Below are positions 1-10,240 of a stretch of DNA of 64,000 bases, in pieces (positions within the stretch are counted from its first letter, which is position 1; each line of letters starts with the position of its first letter). The notes beneath the pieces were generated by a model, which had not been told where the DNA came from, did no database searches, and worked only from the letters and a program-made list of their open reading frames with translations. The translations under genes were made by a program, and so were the position numbers. This stretch comes from Moorella humiferrea (GTDB lineage Bacteria; Bacillota; DSM-521; Neomoorellales; Neomoorellaceae), in NCBI RefSeq assembly GCF_039233145.1, contig NZ_CP136419.1:346001-410000 (forward strand). The letters are read 5' to 3'.

Positions 1-57
1 CCTGGCTATAATTTCCCCCGTCTGCCGTTAAGGGCCTATATACCTAAGGGTGCAGAA
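1..57 (+). pseudogene. 5' side fragment of the IS-interrupted DUF1998 helicase gene
   Basis: Frame 1 is open through all 19 codons and reads PGYNFPRLPLRAYIPKGAE. It ends exactly at the IS boundary. Joining it in frame to position 1643 gives a continuous protein (…PKGAE then GEFVVRPRFLALKEFGP…). This is the part of the DUF1998 gene that lies left of the insertion; the real start is outside the window. That the two pieces were one gene is an inference, strongly supported by the target duplication lying in frame on both sides. Confidence 0.85.
49..57. repeat. Left copy of the IS target-site duplication
   Basis: GGTGCAGAA directly abuts the left inverted repeat and recurs at 1634-1642 next to the right one. 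A tenth base (g at 48 and 1633) also matches but may belong to the element end. A 9-10 bp duplication is within the range known for IS4-family elements. Confidence 0.9.
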
Positions 58-74
58 CACTAGCGTTGCATAAA
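58..74. repeat. Left terminal inverted repeat of the IS
   Basis: A 17-bp sequence that matches the reverse complement of 1617-1633 at all 17 positions. Confidence 0.9.
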
Positions 75-229
75 AATTTTTAGCACAGTGCAAGGCAATA
101 TATGGAAGGCAGAATATGTTATATAATAACATTAATGGTGTATACAACCATGCATTTTCTTCCTTCACTGGCCAAAGGACTTAGGTTATCAGGGGTAGTC
201 CTTATCCACATATTGCCATATAAAGTTGC

Positions 230-1477
230 TTAAAGAACTAAGGGGTCATAAGTTACGTCGTTTAAATAATCAGCTTCGCCAGCTAAAACTTGCTTTACTA
301 AATCCTGATAGATGCCTTCATAGTCTATCTTGTGCCGCCCATAAGACCTTCGTTTGGGTTTACGGTGCAGGCTTTGGACGAAGAAGGTAAAGGGCTCATA
401 TAGACAGGTGCGGATTAAACGTTTAATAGTGAGCAATGGTCCTTGATAGCCGGCCTTTAATTGCAGCATAACCATCAGGCAGTAGGTTATTAGCGCTATG
501 AAGAGCTGGTTTTCTACAGCCTGTTCGCTTTTACCATAAAAATGTTTCACCTGCAGGTGTTGTTTCATCCATTTGAAGAAGAGTTCTATCTGCCAGCGCT
601 TACGATAAATCTCGCTTAATTCTTCCGCCGGTAACTCGAAATCATTGGTGACTATAATTACCGGTTGCCCTTGGGTATCTTCGGTTGTTATCAGCCGTAA
701 AGGGTGCTTCATTTTGGTAACTCCATCTTTGCCAAGGTAAACAAGCTGTTCCTTTTTAACCTTGCTGTCAGGGTTTACCGGCAACTCGGCGATTATTTCT
801 ACCAGAGCATTACCCTTTAAGCGGCTGGCAAAGCGGACGCCTTCTTCACAGTATCTGTCAAACTTCTTGTAATCGACATAGCCGCGGTCAAAGACGTTTA
901 AGGCTTCTTCTTCCTCTACTACGAGGGTATCCATCTGGGTTTTATCTGCCTTCCGGGCCGGGGTGACAATTGCTTTATCAGGTAGAACCTCTTCTTCACA
1001 GAACTTTAAGCGCAGGTGGAGTTTTATCCCGCTTTTAGTCCTACGAAACTCGGCCCAGAGGTACTGGGTAAAACAGAGACTAATGATAGTGGAATCGATG
1101 AGGTAAATACGTCCTGCGGTATTTCTTAAGTTTTCAAAGCCGATTTCCCGGCCTATCCGGGTGGTGAGATGGCTGAATAATAGCCGGATGAATTGCGGCG
1201 ATAAATCCCTTAAACGGCGCGCTATCTGGGAGAAACTGATACTCTCTAAATTGATAGCCAGGCTAAATTGCGGGTCATTGAAGCTATTGCTGATATCCCG
1301 CAAGCCATTAAGTTGTTCCAGCTGAGCGAAGGCTATTAGTTTAATGAGTTGAAGGGAATTTAGCTTCTTAGCGTACTTATCGACCCCCATACCGGCGGTT
1401 AACTGCCAAAAATAGTCGTTAGAAACTGGAGCAAACAGTTGATGAAATGTGGATAATGTGGTATCCTTACCTTGCAT
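230..1477 (-). CDS. IS4-family transposase
   Basis: This 415-aa DDE transposase would catalyse cut-and-paste movement of the surrounding element. The acidic residues are recognisable: the first Asp in LIDSTIISL (about residue 127), the second in NVFDRGYVDY, and the Glu in YRKRWQIELFFKWMKQHL, which matches the Y-(2)-R-(3)-E-(6)-K signature of the IS4 family. Length is normal for the family and the frame is undamaged. The start codon follows the purine-rich ggaggccc on the minus strand. The N-terminal part (residues 1-100) looks like the helical DNA-binding region of such transposases. No passenger gene is present. Function is established family knowledge; activity is inferred only from intactness. 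Confidence 0.93.
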   Translation of the reverse strand: MQGKDTTLSTFHQLFAPVSNDYFWQLTAGMGVDKYAKKLNSLQLIKLIAFAQLEQLNGLRDISNSFNDPQFSLAINLESISFSQIARRLRDLSPQFIRLLFSHLTTRIGREIGFENLRNTAGRIYLIDSTIISLCFTQYLWAEFRRTKSGIKLHLRLKFCEEEVLPDKAIVTPARKADKTQMDTLVVEEEEALNVFDRGYVDYKKFDRYCEEGVRFASRLKGNALVEIIAELPVNPDSKVKKEQLVYLGKDGVTKMKHPLRLITTEDTQGQPVIIVTNDFELPAEELSEIYRKRWQIELFFKWMKQHLQVKHFYGKSEQAVENQLFIALITYCLMVMLQLKAGYQGPLLTIKRLIRTCLYEPFTFFVQSLHRKPKRRSYGRHKIDYEGIYQDLVKQVLAGEADYLNDVTYDPLVL

Positions 1478-1616
1478 TTGGGCCTCCTTATGTTAGAGGT
1501 TGGGGCAAGGACTACCCTCAATCTCTAGTATAAGGAGTTTTTTCTTGCAAGGCTAGGTTATTTCAGGAATTTGGCTGTTTTTTGGGCGTTATTTCCCTTG
1601 ACAAGTTTATTTTTTC

Positions 1617-1633
1617 TTTATGCAACGCTAGTG
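1617..1633. repeat. Right terminal inverted repeat of the IS
   Basis: Perfect 17-bp partner of the repeat at 58-74. The target duplication follows at once. Confidence 0.9.
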
Positions 1634-1642
1634 GGTGCAGAA
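1634..1642. repeat. Right copy of the IS target-site duplication
   Basis: GGTGCAGAA, second copy of the sequence at 49-57. Here it is read as Gly-Ala-Glu in the frame of the interrupted gene. Confidence 0.9.
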
Positions 1643-3064
1643 GGGGAATTTGTCGTCCGGCCCCGGTTCCTGGCCTTAAAGGAATTTGGACCGCGCAACA
1701 TTATTTATCACGAAGGCAACAAGTATAAAGTAGTCAGGAGCCTGTTGCCGCCGGGAACCATTGAAAGCCGTTTCTTGCGTGCCAAGCTCTGCAAAGTATG
1801 TGGTTACTTCCACGAAGGCGACGATATAAATTTAGACCTTTGTTGCAATTGTGGTACGCGCTTTGACGGTCAGACGAGTGAGTATATTGCCCGCCTTTTT
1901 GAAATGACCACCGTGGCTACCCGGCGGGTAGAGCGCATTACCAGCGATGAAGAAGAGCGGGTGCGTGAAGGTTATGAAGTGACCACCCATTACCGTTTTG
2001 CCTATGGGCCCGGTGGACCGCGGGTCATCAAGGCTACAGTGGTAGATGCCAGCGGTCAATCCCTCCTGGAGATGCTTTATGCCCCGGCAGCCACCCTGTG
2101 GCGAATTAATCACGGCTGGAAGCGTTCACGAGAAGTAGGCTTTACCCTCAATACGGCGAATGGTTACTGGTCCGGTCGCCCGGAGCAGGACGACGAAGAA
2201 CCCGGGCTTGGCCAGGAAAATATCTTGACCGGGGTAAGGCTCTTAGTGCGGGATACCCATAACATCTTGCTTCTGAAGCTCCCGCGGAATATTATTCAAA
2301 ATGAAGGTAGGGAAAACGCCACTCTGGCAGCTTTGCAGTATGCCCTGCAGCGTGGTTTGCAGACCTTATTCCAGGTAGAGGAGGATGAAATCGCCTCCGA
2401 GCGCATTGGCGAGGGCGAACACCAGGCGATCCTGATGTGGGAGGCGGCTGAGGGTGGTGTCGGCGTCCTGGGCCGGTTAGTTGCAGAACCTGGCGCCCTG
2501 GCCCGGGTGGCACGCGAGGCCCTGGTTATTTGTCACTTTGACCCCGATTCCGGGGCTGACTTAAGGACCGGTGAGGACGGATGTGCCTGTGCCTGCTACG
2601 ATTGTCTCCTCTCTTATTATAACCAGCCGGATCATCCTATTTTAAACCGCCACCTGGCCAAAGACCTTCTTATGCGTCTGACCCGGGGCATCTCCCGCTG
2701 TGGTCATGGAGGGCGGGATTACGAACAGCATTACCAGTGGCTGCGGGGATTAACCGATACCCGCTCGGAGTTGGAACGTCGCTTCCTCGATCACCTTTAC
2801 TTCACTGGCCGGCGCCTGCCGGATTACGCCCAGCGCAACCTGGAGGATATTTACTGTTGCCCCGACTTTTATTATGAGGAAGGTCATGTCTGTGTTTTTT
2901 GCGACGGCTCTATCCACGATAGCCCAGAACAACGCGCCCGTGATAATGAGGTGCGGGCAGAACTGGAAGATTTAGGCTACCGGGTAATTGTTATCCGCTA
3001 CGATCAGGATTTAGAGGCTCAGGTGGCCGCGTATCCGGATGTTTTCGGGGAGGGGAAAGCATGA
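1643..3064 (+). pseudogene. DUF1998/MZB-domain helicase-associated protein, C-terminal part, interrupted by the IS
   Basis: This is the C-terminal part (about 470 residues) of a DUF1998 protein, a group that includes DrmB of DISARM, the C-terminus of DruE of Druantia, and MrfA-type helicases. Visible features in order are a CxxC…CxxC zinc site (CKVCGYF…CCNCG, about 1794-1857), the EAAEGGVGVLGRL motif of DUF1998, and the Cys cluster CACACYDCLLSYYNQ of the MrfA zinc-binding domain (about 2583-2627). A C-terminal extension contains LERRFL and CCPDFYYEEGHVCVFCDGS, resembling a Vsr/DUF559-like nuclease fold. The open frame extends back into the IS to a TTG at 1571, so a truncated product is conceivable. 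The stop overlaps the next ATG by 4 bp (ATGA), so the genes were translationally coupled. Which named family it belongs to cannot be settled without the N-terminus. Confidence 0.85.
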
Positions 3065-5904
3065 TTAAATTTAGCCCCGGGTCTATTGTCCGCTGCCGGG
3101 AGAGGGAGTGGGTGGTATTACCATCGGTGGATGAGGAATTGTTGTTACTACGCTCCCTGGGCGGCAGCGAGGATGAAGTTACCGGTATCTATCTTCCATT
3201 GAATGCAGAAATTGTAGAACCGGCCTCCTTCCCGCCGCCTGACCTCCGGCAGTCAGGGGATGCCACGGCGGCCAGGCTTTTGTGGCAGGCCGCCCGTTTG
3301 AATTTGCGTAGCGGTGCTGGACCTTTCCGGAGCCTGGGTCACCTGCAAGTGCGTCCCCGGCCCTACCAGATAGTACCTTTGCTCATGGCCCTGCGTTTAG
3401 ACCCGGTGCGCCTGCTTATTGCCGATGACGTTGGTGTGGGCAAGACCATTGAAGCCGGGTTGATCGCTCGCGAGTTGTTAGACCGCGGAGAGATCCGGCG
3501 GGTGGCAGTAATCTGTCCTCCCTACCTCTGTGAGCAGTGGCAGCAAGAACTGGCCAGCAAGTTCAACCTCCAGGCAGTAGTAATCCGTTCGGGTACTGTG
3601 GCCCAGTTAGAACGTGGTATACCTCTGGGCAATACCAGTATTTTCGAGTATTATCCCCACTTCGTGGCCAGCGTTGATTTTATCAAGTCGGAACGCTACC
3701 GGGCCTCTTTTCTCCTGCACTGTCCCGATTTGGTGATTGTCGACGAGGCCCATACTTGCGCCCAGCCTGCCGCAAAACAGGCGGCCCAGCAGCAGCGCCA
3801 CGAGCTTTTAAGAGAACTGGCCTCCCACCCCGGGCGACACCTTATTCTATTAACGGCCACTCCCCACAGTGGGGTGGAGGAATCCTTCCAGTCCCTGTTA
3901 GCCTTACTTAAACCCCAGTTTGCATCGTTTAACCTGCAGGCCCTGTCGGAGAAAAACCGGGCCGAACTGGCCCGGCATCTGGTGCAACGGCGCCGGGCCG
4001 ATGTGAAGAAATGGCTGGGGGAGGATACGCCGTTTCCGGAACGGGATTCTTTAGAGGAGGTTTACGACCTCTCCCCCGATTATATGAGTTTATTTAAGGA
4101 CGTTTATAGTTTTGCCGGTGAGATCGTCCGCTCAGGTGAGACCCTGTCAGGCTGGCGCCAGCGCCTTCGTTATTGGACGGCCCTGGCTCTCCTGCGGTGC
4201 GTAATGTCCAGCCCGGCAGCCGCCGAGGCGGCTTTACTGGAAAGGGTCCGGCACCTGGAAGAGAAAGATGCTCTGGGAGAAGAAGACGAAGACCTTTTTA
4301 CCCGTTATGTTTACGACCCGGCGGCAGAGGAAGTGGCGATTGACGTCGCCCCGGCCCGCGTGGTAGACGAAGGGGAAGCTGTCCTTCCGGAAAATGAGCG
4401 TCGCCGCCTGCGCTCTTTTGCCCGGAGGGCAGCGGCCCTGAAAGGAGATAAAGATAACAAAGTAGCCCGGCTGGCAGAAATAATAGACCGCCTTTTAAGC
4501 GAAGGTTATCACCCCATAGTTTACTGCCGTTATATTGCCACCTCCGACTATGTGGTTGAAGAATTGAAACGGCGGCTGGGGCCGAAATGGCCGGACCTCC
4601 AGGTGATCTCTGTAACCGGGGAACTGGCGGAGGAGGAACGCCAGGAACGGGTGCGGGAGCTGGCAGCCCAAAAGCAACGCGTCCTGGTGGCCACCGATTG
4701 TTTGAGCGAAGGGATCAACCTCCAGGAACACTTCAATGCTGTTGTCCATTATGATTTACCCTGGAACCCCAACCGCTTGGAACAGCGGGAGGGGCGGGTA
4801 GACCGTTTTGGACAGACTGCGGCCCGGGTAAAAACCGTGCTTCTCTATGGCCGCGATAACCCGGTCGATGGTGCTGTGCTTGAGGTCTTAATTCGCAAGG
4901 CAGTCCAGATCCGTCGTACCCTGGGGATTTCAGTGCCAGTACCAGTGGATAGCGAAACGGTCATGGAGGCGGTCTTAAAGTCCCTTTTCCTGCATACCCG
5001 TCCCGTCCAGGAGATCCAGCAGCTTACTATCTTTGACCTGGCCCCTGAACTGCCGCAAGTGCACCGGGCCTGGGATCAAGCCGTGGAGCGGGAGCGCGAG
5101 TCCCGGACCAGGTTTGCCCAGCATGCCATTCATCCAGAAGAAGTGTTGCAGGAACTGCAGGAGACGGACGCCGTCCTGGGCGACCAGAGGGCGGTAGAAT
5201 CCTTTATTGTTGCCGCCTGCGAGCGTTTAGGCGCTCCTATACGCCGGGAAAAAGGAGGGTGGCTGCTCGACCCATCACCCCTGCCGTTATCTATCCGGGA
5301 ACGTCTGGGTGCGTCTGGCCTGCTACGCCTGTCCTTTGATAGCCCGGCGCCGGAAGGGTTTGTCTTTGTGGGCAGGAACCACCCCTTGACCGGCGCCCTG
5401 GCTGAGTATCTCTTTAACTCTGCTCTGGACCCGGCCGGTGATGGACAGATCATCGCTCGCAGTGGTGTTATTCGTACTACCTTAGTACCAAGGCGGACGA
5501 CGCTGCTTTTATTGCGGCTGCGTTACCTGCTGGAAGCCAGCAACCAGGCCGCCCCTCTCCTGGCTGAGGAAGTTGTGGTAGCCGGCTGGCGTGGCCGCCC
5601 GGGACAGCTAGAGCGGCTGGAGCAGGAGGAAGCCCTGCGACTATTGGAACATTCCCGGCCAGAAGCCAATGTAAGTACAGAAGAGCGGATGCGTATTCTG
5701 CAGGAAACAGCAGGCTGGCTGGAAGAGCTTTCATCGTTACTGCAGGATTTAGCCCAGGAACGGGCGCTAAAGCTACACCAGGCCCATCGCCGGGTGCGCC
5801 GCATCACCCGCGAAGGGCGCCTGGTCGTGCGCCCGCAGTTACCTCCTGATATTCTGGGCATATATGTCCTCATGCCGGTCCCGAAGGGGGTAGCAGCTCG
5901 ATGA
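3061..5904 (+). CDS. SNF2-family helicase, DrmD-like
   Basis: The 947-aa protein has all superfamily-2 motifs. Motif I is DDVGVGKT (residues 122-129), the DEAH box is VDEAH ending near residue 231, and motif III is LLTATPHSG. The second RecA lobe has VLVATDCLSEGINLQ and the motif VI arginine region LEQREGRVDRFGQ. These are hallmarks of Snf2/RapA-like DNA translocases. The C-terminal third (after about residue 640) is a helical accessory region without known motifs. Start and stop both overlap their neighbours by 4 bp, which places it in one operon with the DUF1998 gene and the methyltransferase. This trio resembles drmB-drmD-drmMI of class 1 DISARM phage defence. The gene itself is intact, but its partners are broken, so a defence role at present is doubtful. 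Confidence 0.85.
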   Translation: MIKFSPGSIVRCREREWVVLPSVDEELLLLRSLGGSEDEVTGIYLPLNAEIVEPASFPPPDLRQSGDATAARLLWQAARLNLRSGAGPFRSLGHLQVRPRPYQIVPLLMALRLDPVRLLIADDVGVGKTIEAGLIARELLDRGEIRRVAVICPPYLCEQWQQELASKFNLQAVVIRSGTVAQLERGIPLGNTSIFEYYPHFVASVDFIKSERYRASFLLHCPDLVIVDEAHTCAQPAAKQAAQQQRHELLRELASHPGRHLILLTATPHSGVEESFQSLLALLKPQFASFNLQALSEKNRAELARHLVQRRRADVKKWLGEDTPFPERDSLEEVYDLSPDYMSLFKDVYSFAGEIVRSGETLSGWRQRLRYWTALALLRCVMSSPAAAEAALLERVRHLEEKDALGEEDEDLFTRYVYDPAAEEVAIDVAPARVVDEGEAVLPENERRRLRSFARRAAALKGDKDNKVARLAEIIDRLLSEGYHPIVYCRYIATSDYVVEELKRRLGPKWPDLQVISVTGELAEEERQERVRELAAQKQRVLVATDCLSEGINLQEHFNAVVHYDLPWNPNRLEQREGRVDRFGQTAARVKTVLLYGRDNPVDGAVLEVLIRKAVQIRRTLGISVPVPVDSETVMEAVLKSLFLHTRPVQEIQQLTIFDLAPELPQVHRAWDQAVERERESRTRFAQHAIHPEEVLQELQETDAVLGDQRAVESFIVAACERLGAPIRREKGGWLLDPSPLPLSIRERLGASGLLRLSFDSPAPEGFVFVGRNHPLTGALAEYLFNSALDPAGDGQIIARSGVIRTTLVPRRTTLLLLRLRYLLEASNQAAPLLAEEVVVAGWRGRPGQLERLEQEEALRLLEHSRPEANVSTEERMRILQETAGWLEELSSLLQDLAQERALKLHQAHRRVRRITREGRLVVRPQLPPDILGIYVLMPVPKGVAAR

Positions 5905-8900
5905 ATTTCACGTGTATTAGAGTAGAAGGCGGCCTTATACCGGCTGATATACTGGCGTCTATTGGCGCCGGCGAGGCTCCTGGCCAGCAAGCCAGGGATT
6001 TTGGTTTGCCCCAAAACCGTCGCCTTACTGATGAGATAGCTGCGGCCTGGAGCGACGCCCGGGCTTTCTGGCAGGCCTTGCAGCGTTCCCTCCTGCGCCT
6101 GCCGGCAGACGATCCGGCGACAACACCAACCAGGGAACAGTGGATCTTACCCCTCCTGCGGACCCTGGGGTATGAAGATATAACGTATATGTCAAGGGCA
6201 GCGCAGATTGCCGGGCAGACTTACGCTATTTCCCATCGTGCCGGTTCCGCTGAGGATGCGCCGCCGGTCCACGTGGTTGGTTTCCGGGCCGATCTGGACC
6301 GTCGTCCTCCTTCGGGCCGCCCCCGCCTTTCGCCCCATGCCCTGGTCCAGGAATACCTAAACCGCTCAGAACACCTCTGGGGGATAGTGACCAATGGCCG
6401 GGTGCTGCGAATCTTGCGGGATTCGACGCGTCTCACCCGCCTGGCCTACATTGAATTTGATTTGGAACAGATGCTTGCTGCTGAGAAGTTTAACGATTTT
6501 GCCCTTTTATACCGCCTAGTCCACCGCACCCGCCTGCCCCGGTCCCTGGCCGAAGCCCCCCAATGCCTCCTCGAATAATACTATCAGCAGGGCATCGAGG
6601 CCGGGGGACGGGTACGGGAGCACTTGCGGGAGGGCGTTGAAGAGGCCCTGAAAATACTCGCCAATGGTTTCCTGGCCCACCCTGCCAATAAGGATTTGCG
6701 GCAGCGCCTCCAGGAAGGCAAACTGACACCCCTGGAATATTACCGCCAGTTGCTGCGGCTGATTTACCGGCTGCTCTTTCTCATGGTCGCCGAGGAACGC
6801 GGCTTAATAGGAGCCCGGTATGACCCGGAAAAGAGCCGTATTTATAATGAATTCTACAGCGTGTCCCGCCTCCGCAAACTTGCAGAAGGGTACAGCAGCG
6901 GTGCCCGGCGCTACTGTGACCTCTGGCTGGGCCTTTTAACTACCTTTCGCCTTTTTGCCAGGGAAGAGCTGGCCTGTCGCCTGGGTATGGGCGTCCTAGA
7001 TGGTGACCTCTTTAGTGCCCAGGCCATCCCCGATTTAGAGGGAACCCACCTGGCCAATATCGATTTCCTGCAGGCTATTCGCCATCTCTCCCTGTATAGA
7101 GAAGGCAGGAACCTGCGCCGGGTCAACTACGCCGCCCTGGACGTGGAAGAGCTGGGCAGCGTTTATGAAAGCCTCCTTGATTACCATCCTGTAGTGACAG
7201 CTGGCCCGGAAGGCAGGCTCCAGTTTGAACTCCTCAGCGGTACTGAGCGCAAGAGCTGGTTCTTATTACACCCGCCTGGAACTGGTCAACGAGCTGATAA
7301 AAAGCGCCGTCGACCCGGTTATTGCCGAACGGTTGGAGAAGGCAACAACCAGGGAAGAAAAGGAAAAAGCTTTGCTGTCTTTAAAGGTGGTTGACCCCGC
7401 CTGCGGCTCTGGCCACTTCCTGCTGGCGGCGGCCCGAAGAATCGGTCATGCTCTGGCCCAGGTGCGTGCTGGCGAAGATCAGCCCGGGCCTGCTGAGGTA
7501 CGGCGGGCCGTGCGTGATGTCATCACCCACTGCATTTATGGCGTTGACCTGAATCCCCTGGCTGTGGAACTCTGCAAGCTGGCCTTATGGCTGGAGGGAC
7601 ATGTTAGCGGCATGCCCCTGACCTTCCTCGACCACCACATTAAGTGCGGCAACAGTCTGGTGGGAGCAATGCCCGGGTCAATAGCTGCAGGTATCCCCGA
7701 TGCTGCCTTTGATGCCGTTACCGGAGACGATAAAGAAACGGCCCGGACATTAAAAAGGCGCAATCGCCAGGAGCGGCAGGAGTGGGAACGAGGGCAGATT
7801 ATTTTTGAAGAATTTATAGCGGCGACGGGGGAGGAGTTTGACCAACTGGCGGCGGCCTATAATACCCTCGAGACCCTGGCAGAAGATAGCTATAATAACG
7901 TGCAGCGCAAGGCCGCCATTTACCAGCAAATACGGTCTGCCGACTCGAAATGGTGGACGGAAAATACGGCGGCCAACCTGTGGACGGCGGCCTTTTTCAG
8001 CGAAATCAGGCCAGGTGTCCCGGTGCCTACTTTCCAGACCCTGCAGGACTACCTCCAGAATCCCGCCCGCGTCTCCGGGCAGGTAGTCGGCCATGCCTGG
8101 GAACTGGCTGTCCGCCACCGCTTTTTCCACTGGCACCTGGAATTCCCCCAGGTCTTTGCTGCCGGCGGTTTTGACATAGTGCTGGGGAACCCGCCGTGGG
8201 AGCGGATCAAATTGCAGGAAGAAGAACACTGGGCTGATGATCCTTATATATGCCGTGCCCCCAACAAAGCCGAGCGCACCCGGCGCATTGCTGAATACCG
8301 TCGCAGTAACGATCCTAAACTTCAGGCGCGGGTGGCCGCTTTTGACCGGGCCAAGCATGATCACGAAGCCATCAGTAAATTTGTCCGCCAGAGCGGGCGC
8401 TTCCCGTTAACGGCAGTCGGCGATGTCAATTACTACGCCCTTTTTGCTGAGCTGGCCACGAAACTCCTGGCGCCCCGCGGCAGGGGCGGGATGGTGCTGC
8501 CCACCGGCATCGCTACGGATGACACCTGCAAGCAGTTTTTCAATCACCTGATGGATAACAACCTCCTGACCGGGCTCTATGACTTTGAGAACCGGGAAAA
8601 ACTATTTCCTGCCGTAGTTTCGTTACAGAAGTTTTGCCTCCTGACCCTGGCCGGGCCGGGCAATAAAAATATAGAAGTGCCCCGTTTTGCCTTCTTCCTC
8701 ATCCGCACGGAACAGTTGAATGACGAGCAGCGCGTCTTTGCCTTGAGCGCCGCCGATCTGGCCCTTTTGAACCCTAATACCCGCACCTGCCCGGTTTTTC
8801 GCACCAGGGCCGATGCCGAGCTGACCAGGAAGATCTACCGGCGGGTGCCGGTGCTGGTGAACGAGCGGACCGGGGAAAACCCGTGGGGGATTGCATTTCT

Positions 8901-10181
8901 GCGGATGCTGGATATGTCCAACGACAGCCACCTGTTTAAGACCAGTGAAGAACTAAAAAATCAAGGCTTTAGCCTGCGGGGCAATATTTTGTCCGGGATG
9001 GCGAGGTCTACCTGCCCCTCTACGAGGCCAAGATGATCCACCAGTACGACCACCGCTTCGGCACTTACGAGGGCGTTGCCGTGGATTCCGTCAGTACTCA
9101 CCAGTTGCCTACACCAGCGCTGGAGCAGTATGCCGATCCCGGATTTACCGTCCTGCCCCGTTACTGGGTGGAGGAGAGACAGGTACTGGCAAGGACCGCC
9201 AGGGTGCCGGAAATGGTTGCGGCGGCTTTGGCTTCAGGGGATGAAGAAGACGCCGTGGAGGCCTTGGCCAACTGGCTGGCTGGTTATAGCGCTAACCATG
9301 AACGTAGGGTTGATTTGCCAGCTTCGCTTGGCAAGGGAAGACCCAAATTTACAGTTAACGAACAAGAAGCCCGGTCTATGGAAGAGGAATATCCCCTTGC
9401 AAAAGACGATCTCCAGGTAATCGCCGGGGCTAAAAGTGGCCTGGAAGCCTTGATCCAACTTGCGCGCAGGCTAGCACCGGAGTGGTTTTTAGGATTCAGG
9501 GATATAGCACGTGCAACAGATGAGCGTACAGCTATATTTAGTATTTTGCCCAGAGTAGGGGTAGGGAATAATGCTCCTTTGCTACTATTTAATGGAGGTA
9601 ATTCATTTTTAATAACATGTTTGCTTACTAACTTTAGTGTTTTTGTTTTTGATTATATAGCAAGGCAGAAAATCGGAGGGATACATCTCAATTTCTTTCT
9701 TGTAAAGCAACTCCCCGTCCTCCCGCCCACGGCCTACACCGGGAAGGACCTAACCTTTATCGTCCCCCGCGCCCTGGAGTTGATCTACACAACCTTCGAT
9801 CTGGAACCCTTTGCCCGGGATGTGTGGCGGGATGCCGACCCAGCATTGCGGCGGGAGATCATCCGCCGCTGGGAGGATTGCTGGCAGGGGGAACGGCCCT
9901 TCGAAATCGACTATAAAAAACCGGACTTCCAACTCTACCCCTACCGCTGGAACGAAGAGCGCCGCGCCCTCATCCGCGCCGAGCTGGACGCTTACTACGC
10001 CAGGCTCTACGGCCTCACCCGGGATGAGCTGCGCTACATCCTGGACCCCCAGGACGTCTACGGCCCGGACTTCCCCGGCGAGACCTTCCGCGTCCTGAAA
10101 GAAAATGAAACCCGCCGCTACGGCGAGTACCGCACCAGGCGCTTGGTTTTGGAAGCATGGGACAGGCTGGTTAAAAAATAA
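5901..10181 (+). pseudogene. Eco57I-type N6-adenine DNA methyltransferase (DrmMI/PglX-like), broken by three lesions
   Basis: Once a single gene of about 1,425 codons, it is now split into four frames. An in-frame TAA at 6576-6578 follows CLLE and is followed by YYQQGIEAGGRVREHL in the same frame. A 2-bp loss after 7256 separates ELLSGTERKS from GSYYTRLELVNELI. A 1-bp loss in the T tract at 8987-8990 separates GNI from VRDGEVYLPLYEAKM. Methyltransferase motif I, DPACGSGHFLL, lies near 7393, and the catalytic NPPW at 8188-8199. The C-terminal part resembles target-recognition regions of Eco57I/PglX enzymes. It starts at the ATG overlapping the upstream stop by 4 bp. The family would methylate adenine to mark self DNA. 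Sequencing error could explain one lesion but hardly three in one gene. Confidence 0.85.
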
Positions 10182-10201
10182 CTTGTCTATCCTATTGTAT
10201 T

Positions 10202-10231
10202 TTATAATAACTTATAATATCTTATAGGAAG
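10202..10231 (+). promoter_or_regulatory. 10-bp direct repeats upstream of the DUF4258/zinc-finger-HTH pair, possible operator
   Basis: TTATAATAAC, TTATAATATC and TTATAGGAAG follow one another at exact 10-bp period, just before the start codon at 10241. The repeats also supply TATAAT-like -10 sequences. One helical turn of spacing suits side-by-side binding of a small HTH protein such as the antitoxin-like product at 10589. That is an inference. Confidence 0.4.
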
Positions 10232-10240
10232 AGGTATAAT

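Larger units (their letters stand above)
58..1633 (-). mobile_element. IS4-family insertion sequence, complete, 1576 bp
   Basis: The ends are 17-bp perfect inverted repeats: CACTAGCGTTGCATAAA at 58-74 and its reverse complement at 1617-1633. They are flanked by the 9-bp direct repeat GGTGCAGAA. The element carries one transposase gene on the minus strand. A second inner inverted repeat, gggtagtcctt at 193-203 and its complement at 1507-1517, flanks the gene and may be a transposase-related or regulatory site. Identical intact ends and an undamaged transposase suggest a recent insertion. It splits the DUF1998 gene. The exact IS4 subgroup was not determined. Confidence 0.92.

Noticed and set aside
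1571-1642. TTG start inside the IS reading into the DUF1998 fragment, as if it were a natural protein start
   Set aside because: The first 21 codons are IS end sequence and the true frame continues to the left copy at 1-57. An artificial truncated product is possible, but this is not the native start.
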